Shown here: piece by piece, positions 38,830-44,667 of the stretch
How the letters are laid out: the number at the start of each line of letters is the position of its first letter
Numbering within the stretch: position 1 is the first letter of the stretch
From: Amoeboaphelidium occidentale
Lineage: Eukaryota; Aphelidiomycota; Aphelidea
NCBI GenBank assembly: GCA_023515795.1
Contig: JALGPX010000041.1
Span: 36,086 to 80,752 of the forward strand
Reading direction: 5' to 3'
Length of the DNA stretch: 44,667 nucleotides
Notes under the pieces: generated by a model
What the model saw: only the letters and a program-made list of their open reading frames with translations
Told to the model about the DNA's origin: nothing
Database searches by the model: none
Program-made: the position numbers and the translations under genes

Positions 38830-40572
38830 TCAATAACCGATAAAGGTCATTGCAGGCCTTTTTTTCCATAGAGTCTCTGCCAATGGTTTAGAGTCGAGTT
38901 CCGGTATCATCATAGTGCTGTTGTGCGTAACAAAGAAATCCAAGGTCTTTAATGATTGAACGGATGCAAAAGTCTCCATCAACTCGCCACCTAAGGTATC
39001 GAATTCTCGCGGTAAATCATAATGAAACATTAAAGCCTTGAGACGTGGTAAAGATTGAAGAGTACTATTAAATTCGGATGATAGCGTTAAAAGATAGTAG
39101 AACTTGGAGTAATAAAACTCTAAAGTCTCGACAGTTGAATTTCGGTGTATCCCAAATCCTTCGTTTTGAAACTCACAGTGCCAAAATCCGACATTTTTTA
39201 GGTTTGGTTTCTGAAACAAAGGCTCCAATGACTCGCGGCTGTTATTAAAATTCGTATAATAGAACCTCACCGATTCCAGTTGATTACCAACTTTAAGCAA
39301 ATTAATTAAGCTCTCTTCTTTCTGTACCCCGACTAAATTCAAGCTTTTCACTGTTTTGGGAAGCCCTTCGTAAAACCATGATAAAGTAGGCGGTAAATTT
39401 GTGGTCAATGATTTTAAGTGCTTCAAACCAATTATCTGCTCCAAGAACGCTTTGCTAGTATACTGTATCTGCATTAAAATGTTCAGGTGTACTATTTTTG
39501 GTGGAATTTTACGATCAGAAAACTTCATGGCCAAGCAGCACAAAGAAAGGGTTGTTAACGTCTCTTCATTTATCTCTAAAGCTCTATCCAAGGCAGCCTG
39601 AGAGGCGTCATCCACAGCGGACCCATAAATTGTCAAAGACTTAAGGCCAGGCTTAATTGTATCAATAACCGGCGCTAACCGGAGAGGTCCATCTGTGCCA
39701 ATTAGCAAGCTTTCCAAATTTTTCGCTCTTGAAATAATCTCCCCACTTTGAAGCAACGAGTCGAGGTGATGATTACCAGATTTTCCAAACTTGACTGTCA
39801 AATCCGCGATATTTTCAAGGTTCAATCTTGAGCTAAACAAATCAACCATGCGCGATGTGTATGGGATGTATGACTTGATGGCAACTTTCCTCACATTGCT
39901 GAAATGGGGCAACATTCCAACCCACTCACTCGTTATATCCAAAACAACACTCGCCACGTTTTGGGTAACTTTCTTAAAGGCTGGCTCGGCAAGAAAGTCA
40001 ATCGATTCTTCCTGGTTGGACAACTCAACAGGGCATTTTCTGACAAAAGATTCCATGTTTGGCGTACTAAAAATCACCCTGTCAAATTGTTCGTTCAGCT
40101 TCCATGTGAATAGTCTTTCATTTTGTGCACGCAAATGCAACACATCGCAATAAGAAGTCATTCTATCCAAGCACTTCGCGACACGCGATATGCCCCCTCC
40201 ACCAAAAAGATATGCGGTCGGCTTCTCCCAAGGTGAACGTTTAAACTTTCTTGGGCTTACGATTTCTGTGTCAACAATATGTTCGTGAAACAGCTCACGA
40301 AAAGCTTTCTGAACCATTTCCACACCACAATTATTTCTGATCTCAGCTCGGTAGGACCGCATTTTGTGGTATTCTGGGAAATTCATCGCATCTTTCGTTC
40401 CTTTCGATACTACTCGCAAAATATCATTTACTGCTGGCGGAATTCCGTTTGCGTTCTGTTGATCCGCGAATATTCTCCACGGCAAGAACGGATCATCTGC
40501 TTCAAGGTCGTTTGCAGTAACAGCGCCAAGGAAACCAAGAGACATGAGTAGAATAACGTCAGTAATGTGCAT
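38830..40572 (-). CDS. Secreted leucine-rich protein, 580 residues
   Basis: A single exon with a clear signal peptide (MHITDVILLMSLGFLGAVTA, cleavage near residue 20). From about residue 220 onward the sequence has irregular leucine-rich units such as NLESLLIGTDGPLRL, GLKSLTIYGSAVDD, LKHLKSLTTNLPP and TVKSLNLVGVQKEE, spaced about 25-50 residues. The N-terminal 200 residues contain several Cys and no known domain. No transmembrane anchor is visible after the signal. Homologues cannot be named; the irregular LRR with signal peptide resembles lineage-specific secreted families. It is divergent from the Thr-Gly repeat gene. Confidence 0.75.
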   Translation of the reverse strand: MHITDVILLMSLGFLGAVTANDLEADDPFLPWRIFADQQNANGIPPAVNDILRVVSKGTKDAMNFPEYHKMRSYRAEIRNNCGVEMVQKAFRELFHEHIVDTEIVSPRKFKRSPWEKPTAYLFGGGGISRVAKCLDRMTSYCDVLHLRAQNERLFTWKLNEQFDRVIFSTPNMESFVRKCPVELSNQEESIDFLAEPAFKKVTQNVASVVLDITSEWVGMLPHFSNVRKVAIKSYIPYTSRMVDLFSSRLNLENIADLTVKFGKSGNHHLDSLLQSGEIISRAKNLESLLIGTDGPLRLAPVIDTIKPGLKSLTIYGSAVDDASQAALDRALEINEETLTTLSLCCLAMKFSDRKIPPKIVHLNILMQIQYTSKAFLEQIIGLKHLKSLTTNLPPTLSWFYEGLPKTVKSLNLVGVQKEESLINLLKVGNQLESVRFYYTNFNNSRESLEPLFQKPNLKNVGFWHCEFQNEGFGIHRNSTVETLEFYYSKFYYLLTLSSEFNSTLQSLPRLKALMFHYDLPREFDTLGGELMETFASVQSLKTLDFFVTHNSTMMIPELDSKPLAETLWKKRPAMTFIGY

Positions 40573-40848
40573 AATATGACTCTTAAATCAAAATAGTTTG
40601 CACAGAACTTTGATATTGCAAGGAGTAACGTAGTTTGATCGTGGTTACATCGACGTTTGATACTAGCTTCAATTACATATTCTTGAAACAGGTCCTCTTC
40701 TGTGTTAAATCTGTAGAATTTATATGATAACAACCACATGATATGATCATATGCTCCCAATTCAACATCTTGTCGATTGGTTTTCGGTTGGGTTCATGAC
40801 TTCATAAAGCGGCGATCCTTCTGAATTTCTATAAATTCTTTTCGCGAT
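40573..40848. promoter_or_regulatory. Shared divergent promoter of two secreted-protein genes
   Basis: 276 bp between the ATGs of the leucine-rich gene (minus) and the Thr-Gly repeat gene (plus). A TATA-like CTATAAATTC lies at about 40828, roughly 20 bp upstream of the plus ATG. The minus-strand frame that overlaps this spacer and the leucine-rich gene looks like a shadow. Confidence 0.5.
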
Positions 40849-41136
40849 ATGTTGACTTCATTAATCTTTGGCTCATTGCTTGCTTTGTATGCTGCTGCTC
40901 TTCCAACGGGCGCGTACTATCCAGCTCCTTATGCTGGAACTTACACCGGTACTTCAACCTACACTGGCACTGTTGGCGCTGGTGCAGGAACATACACCGG
41001 TACACGCACTGGTACTGTCACTGGTTACGGTCCTTACGGAGGCTACACTGGTACCGCTACTGGTACATCCACTGGTACCTTCAGTGGCTCAACTGGCACG
41101 TACACCGGCACTTTCACTGGAACCGGCAGACACTAA
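40849..41136 (+). CDS. Small secreted Thr-Gly repeat protein, 95 residues
   Basis: Signal peptide MLTSLIFGSLLALYAAALP, then a mature part made almost only of Thr, Gly, Tyr, Ala, Ser and Pro. The unit is TGT, often YTGT or TGTxTGT, repeated about a dozen times (for example GTYTGTSTYTGTVG and GTATGTSTGTFS). It has no Cys and almost no charge, and ends GTGRH. Such composition suits an extracellular or wall protein, perhaps O-glycosylated on Thr; function is unknown. An AATAAA signal follows the stop at about 41139. Confidence 0.8.
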   Translation: MLTSLIFGSLLALYAAALPTGAYYPAPYAGTYTGTSTYTGTVGAGAGTYTGTRTGTVTGYGPYGGYTGTATGTSTGTFSGSTGTYTGTFTGTGRH

Positions 41137-41261
41137 ATCAATAAATTTTGAAATTTTGGGTTATTCTTCTCTTAAGCCTTATCGCTGTATTCTCGTGTCA
41201 TGTGATTTTGTCCAGTGCCATACTTGGCCACAATCATATTTCACGCTTGACGCTAATTCAC

Positions 41262-43820
41262 ATGGCAGATGATAAGCCAAGATTCTTCCTTGGGGACGCA
41301 AGTTCTGCGGACGAGATTTCATCCATAGCATCGAACGACAAACTATCCCGATCTTCCTCCATAACAAGCTTCAATGGGATTCTTACAAGAGATCTTGTTG
41401 CAGTTAGCGACGATAAGGAAAGATCAAACGGCAACATTGATGCAGAGGGCAACAAAGAACACTCTAATCCGGAGTTCAAGCACTACCTTGATAATAAGAT
41501 ACCTCTAATGAATGCGATATACTACAACTCTCCAACTTCACCTTTACCGTACTTGAATCTTTACGGCGAACTGAAGAGTCCCACGGAGCCAAGCGATTTA
41601 GAACTTGACGATACGAAGTTGGACATGTCCAAGAGCCAGCTGATTCTTTCTGATTATGAAAATGCTGAGGCGTCTGGGTCCGCTGTTGGACTGTCGAGTT
41701 TGTTGGCTGGCGCAAGTTCGATCGTGACTGGAACGATTCAGAAAGTTGATAGTTTAGTCGAGAAGGGAAAAAATGCGCTTCAATTCTTCATTCATGGACC
41801 TCTTACGCCTAGCGCGAGTAATATTCGCTACTTCAAACATTTGCTCCAAGCAGCTGGAACTTATGAGCAATGGCATTCAGCTGCCCATCAATTGGACAGA
41901 TTAGAGGGCAGGGAATTATGGAAGGAATTATTAGAGTCAACGGATTATGATTACGAACTGGTTCGGACGAAACTCCAAGAATTAAGGAAAGCAAGAGAGT
42001 CTGGGGATGTTGTTTCTATGATGTTTCTTTTGAGGACCACAATATCTCGGAACTTAGGAGATGTGGGAAATCCAAAACTGTATTCTAAAACTCTGGTAGG
42101 AACAAAGAAGCTCATAGAAGATTACAATGATGAAGTTATACGACATTGCATGGCGATTTGTGATGCACCAGAAGTTGAAGGTCAGCCAATAACGACGTTG
42201 GATGGAAAACTTGAATTCTTTCTAAACGCAAGACAGGCGTTTGGCCGAACTGCTCTTCTTCTGAGTGGAGGCGCTACTCTCGGATTATATCACGTCGGGG
42301 TTGTAAAAGCGCTTCATGAAAGCAAGCTATTACCTAGAATCATATCTGGTTCTTCAATAGGAAGTTTAATTGCTGCGCTCGTTTGTACAAAAACAGACAA
42401 AGAGTTATTTACATTCCTTAGGGATGATAGCCTTAATCTCAACGCGTTAGAAAGCGAAGATGAAATCCAAACATTGTTCTTCAAGATCAATCGGTTAGTT
42501 CAGCATGGCGTGATATTCGATGTGGAAGTTTTGAAGGAGTGCATAAGATCTAATATTGGTGATATTACATTTCAAGAAGCTTATAATCGAACAAGAAGGA
42601 TTCTGAACATAACTGTTAGTTCATCAACACAGTTTGAGATGCCTCGGCTTTTGAATTATCTAACTGCTCCTAATGTCATAATTTGGTCCGCTGTTGCAGC
42701 TTCATGCGCAATACCATTCTTTTATAAGAGCGCCCCTTTGGTCGCAAGAGACAAGTTTGGGAAAATCGTTCCATGGAATCCATCAGGTCACAAGTGGATT
42801 GATGGAAGCGTTGAGAATGATTTACCAATGACCAGGTTGAGCGAGTTATTCAATGTTAATCACTTCATCGTTTGTCAAGTCAATCCTCATGTTTTACCTT
42901 TTCTTTTGGGAAAACAATTCTTGGAAAGTTTTAAAACTAGGAATCGGTTATTCTCCTCTGCATTTTATCTTACAAAGACAGAGTTACAGCACAGAATCAA
43001 TCAATTAATTGAGTTGGATGTGTTTCCTACCGTTTTGCATCGAACGCAGAATATTCTTTCGCAAAAATATTCTGGAGATATAACAATTATCCCTTATGTT
43101 AACTATAAGGATTATTTCGCATTATTAACTAATCCCACGAAAGAAACACTTTGGGATGCTTTGATCAGAGGAGAATCTGCGACATGGCCAAAGATGAACA
43201 TCATTAAGAATCATTGTCAGATTGAGCTTCTATTGGACAGAGTTATTTACCGATTGAGATGCCGCAAATTAGATGAGGCTGTAATGAATATTTATCCAAG
43301 TCAACATGGACAATCGCAAACTGGAACTCCTGATTTGAATTATATACTTGCACGAAGAGCATCCATCAGCAAGTATGGCTCTTACAATCCAGCAAAACTT
43401 TCAGCTAACAATTTACATGTTCCTTCAGATGAAGCTGACAGTCCTTCGTTGGCAATTAATCGAAGTCTAAGTGTTGGCAGAATGATGGACAAGTTGAATG
43501 CTCCGCCGTTAGTTATTCAGAACAACGTATCACCACAAATTTCAAGCACAGGATCTCTTATTGGCTTATCACAAATGTATCTGTCTGAACAGGGAAAACT
43601 TGCTGACGTACAACCGACCAGCAAGACTCAAGAATCGCCCGCACAGTCAAAACCTCAAACCACAGAAGAGAAATCACCAAATCAAAAACCAAAGACAAAG
43701 AAGGGAAAGAAGACTTCGCCTCCAAAGATCTCTGCTTCGTTACTGTCTAGTCTCACAATTACTCCTCTTAAGTCACCGGAACTGGAGAAGAAAAGCAGCG
43801 TGAACCATACGACACAATAA
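41262..43820 (+). CDS. Patatin-like triacylglycerol lipase (Tgl/SDP1 type)
   Basis: A single exon. I start at ATG 41262 (MADDKPRFFLGDASSADE); the frame is open 38 codons farther up but without ATG. The 852-residue product has an acidic, Ser-rich N-terminus and a ~150-residue helical block (LRKARESGDVVSMMFLLRTT). The patatin core follows: ALLLSGGATLGLYHVGV (oxyanion loop), ISGSSIGSLIAALV with nucleophile Ser365, and the dyad Asp514 in KWIDGSVENDLPM. FIVCQVNPHVLPF follows, as in Tgl3/4/5 and plant SDP1. These enzymes release fatty acids from lipid-droplet triacylglycerol. The C-terminal ~170 residues are low-complexity, Ser/Pro/Lys-rich. Caleosin in the same window is another lipid-droplet protein. 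Confidence 0.92.
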   Translation: MADDKPRFFLGDASSADEISSIASNDKLSRSSSITSFNGILTRDLVAVSDDKERSNGNIDAEGNKEHSNPEFKHYLDNKIPLMNAIYYNSPTSPLPYLNLYGELKSPTEPSDLELDDTKLDMSKSQLILSDYENAEASGSAVGLSSLLAGASSIVTGTIQKVDSLVEKGKNALQFFIHGPLTPSASNIRYFKHLLQAAGTYEQWHSAAHQLDRLEGRELWKELLESTDYDYELVRTKLQELRKARESGDVVSMMFLLRTTISRNLGDVGNPKLYSKTLVGTKKLIEDYNDEVIRHCMAICDAPEVEGQPITTLDGKLEFFLNARQAFGRTALLLSGGATLGLYHVGVVKALHESKLLPRIISGSSIGSLIAALVCTKTDKELFTFLRDDSLNLNALESEDEIQTLFFKINRLVQHGVIFDVEVLKECIRSNIGDITFQEAYNRTRRILNITVSSSTQFEMPRLLNYLTAPNVIIWSAVAASCAIPFFYKSAPLVARDKFGKIVPWNPSGHKWIDGSVENDLPMTRLSELFNVNHFIVCQVNPHVLPFLLGKQFLESFKTRNRLFSSAFYLTKTELQHRINQLIELDVFPTVLHRTQNILSQKYSGDITIIPYVNYKDYFALLTNPTKETLWDALIRGESATWPKMNIIKNHCQIELLLDRVIYRLRCRKLDEAVMNIYPSQHGQSQTGTPDLNYILARRASISKYGSYNPAKLSANNLHVPSDEADSPSLAINRSLSVGRMMDKLNAPPLVIQNNVSPQISSTGSLIGLSQMYLSEQGKLADVQPTSKTQESPAQSKPQTTEEKSPNQKPKTKKGKKTSPPKISASLLSSLTITPLKSPELEKKSSVNHTTQ

Positions 43821-43858
43821 GTCAAAAGATCACAATCATACCAAATACAACATTTCTA

Positions 43859-44278
43859 TTAGATCTCATCTTCTTTAAGTAGCATATTAGGAATACCATC
43901 TTTTACAGGATAAACACGTCCGCAGTTTGGGCACAATAATTCACCTTCCATGACCTGAGTTTCCATTAGCAAATGATGCAAAGTCTTTGCGAGTTCTTCT
44001 GAGACTTCATCTGGAGATTCCCGAGGTAGCGACGATACATCGATACCTACCTGAAATTACAAACGTTAGGCACATGACGCGATCTCTAAAAAGTTTACCT
44101 CCGTTGCAGCTGCTTTCAATGCATTCCAGTCAATCTTTGTCATGAGGCCCTGAATAAATGCCGGCTGATAATCAATTTCCTTCTCTTCTACGCGTGCCTT
44201 CGTTATACTCAACGGAAATGATTTATTTTGGCAATTTGGCTTGTGGCATTGCAGCAGATTATGAACCATCAACCTCAT
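43859..44278 (-). CDS. TRM112: Trm112, 2 exons
   Basis: Exon 1 (44278-44099) starts MRLMVHNLLQCHKPNC, the family N-terminus with the first two zinc Cys residues. Exon 2 (44050-43859) ends with the second zinc pair in GELLCPNCGRVYPVKDGIPN. The phase-0 intron is 48 nt (GTAAAC to TTTCAG); the product is 123 residues, the normal size. Trm112 is the shared activator of methyltransferases acting on tRNA, 18S rRNA (Bud23) and eRF1. It is convergent with the lipase, 38 bp apart. Confidence 0.94.
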
Positions 44279-44364
44279 CTGTGAAAGATCAATAAGCAAA
44301 AACTGAAATAAAGGCAGTTTGAGGTATCGGTTGATCATTTAAGGAGTTACAACATAATAATATA

Positions 44365-44667
44365 TTACTTGAAGTTATCCTTCTTGTGTCGCAATAAGCG
44401 CATTGCTTCAATACGATCTTGCGTTTCCAAAACTCTAAAAAGCTCAGCGCGTCTACCTTCTGTCTCAGGATCATCTGATGCCAACATCAAGAACAAATTA
44501 ACTTTTAGCTCCTTTGCAATAGTTGAAGGAATACTTCTCCCTTCATTCTTTACAATCTCATTACCGTAATTCTCTAAAGTGTCCCATTTATATATTGACT
44601 GCGCGAATTTCAAGTTACTTGCTGTGTACTCATGACCAAAGTAAACCTTTGTCTCTTTCGGTAACTG
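44365..44667 (-). CDS. GLO2: Glyoxalase II (hydroxyacylglutathione hydrolase), 3' end
   Basis: The last 100 codons of a gene whose start lies beyond the right edge. It reads KETKVYFGHEYTASNLKFAQ, the conserved C-terminal metal-ligand His of the metallo-beta-lactamase fold in glyoxalase II, followed by the helical C-terminal domain (RSIPSTIAKELKVNLFLML) and an end (RIEAMRLLRHKKDNFK) like that of HAGH. The enzyme hydrolyses S-D-lactoylglutathione. Mitochondrial or cytosolic location cannot be judged without the N-terminus. Confidence 0.88.
   Translation of the reverse strand, partial: QLPKETKVYFGHEYTASNLKFAQSIYKWDTLENYGNEIVKNEGRSIPSTIAKELKVNLFLMLASDDPETEGRRAELFRVLETQDRIEAMRLLRHKKDNFK

Noticed and set aside
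40428-40760. Minus-strand 110-codon ORF overlapping the leucine-rich gene start
   Set aside because: It is out of frame with a gene that has a clear signal peptide, and it shows no domain.
41148-41261. Hydrophobic 38-residue extension of the lipase
   Set aside because: It begins at TTG, has no ATG and overlaps the 3' flank of the preceding gene; Tgl/SDP1 lipases do not need a signal peptide.

Overview
The window looks like a compact, intron-bearing nuclear contig from a deep-branching fungus or fungal relative (chytrid, Rozella or aphelid grade). This placement is inference from gene content. The fungal-leaning markers are a Cce1/Ydc2-type mitochondrial Holliday junction resolvase, a caleosin, an Ugo1/SLC25A46-like carrier, a Tgl/SDP1-type patatin lipase and a kexin. 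Next to them sit genes that familiar fungi usually lack: exportin-6, a C2CD5-like protein, a RIAM/lamellipodin-like RA-PH protein and a GTP-type PEP carboxykinase with a mitochondrial-type N-terminus. Introns are mostly 25-48 nt, genes often lie less than 100 bp apart, and no tRNA, rRNA, transposon or virus-like element was recognised.

Layout. 1-6862 (minus): a WD40 plus inositol-polyphosphate 5-phosphatase running off the left edge, then a C2CD5-like protein. 6863-11677: about 4.6 kb without a credible gene, filled with roughly 80 one-sided copies of an AACCACAWTG-like motif; this is the strangest object in the window. 11678-15918: EMC6, TRAPPC6/Trs33, ARPC2, a small protein with a poly-leucine N-terminus, and an unrecognised three-exon gene. 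Two single-N joins here are flanked by near-identical duplicated ends that differ in microsatellite length, so they look like unmerged alleles. 15919-18379: a weak small-gene candidate, a cytochrome b5 plus polytopic membrane protein, and a small unknown ORF. 18434-25029 (minus): class II eIF4E, the RA-PH protein and exportin-6 (with a 551-base N gap). 25202-27753 (plus): a small ORF, caleosin and HUS1. 27823-32033 (minus): kexin and CCT1. 32498-33977 (plus): Ugo1-like carrier. 34051-36481: mitochondrial EF-Tu and Cce1 read divergently from start codons 26 bp apart. 36513-40572 (minus): PEPCK and a secreted leucine-rich protein. 40849-43820 (plus): a secreted Thr-Gly repeat protein and a patatin lipase. 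43859 to the right edge (minus): Trm112 and the 3' end of glyoxalase II.

Themes. Actin-based motility is suggested by ARPC2, exportin-6 (actin-profilin export) and the RA-PH protein. Lipid and membrane biology is represented by the 5-phosphatase, C2CD5-like protein, caleosin, patatin, EMC6 and TRAPPC6. Mitochondrial functions are EF-Tu, Cce1, the Ugo1-like carrier and PEPCK. Most gene models were assembled by eye by joining exons at GT-AG sites that keep the reading frame and restore family motifs; all exon sums given are multiples of three.
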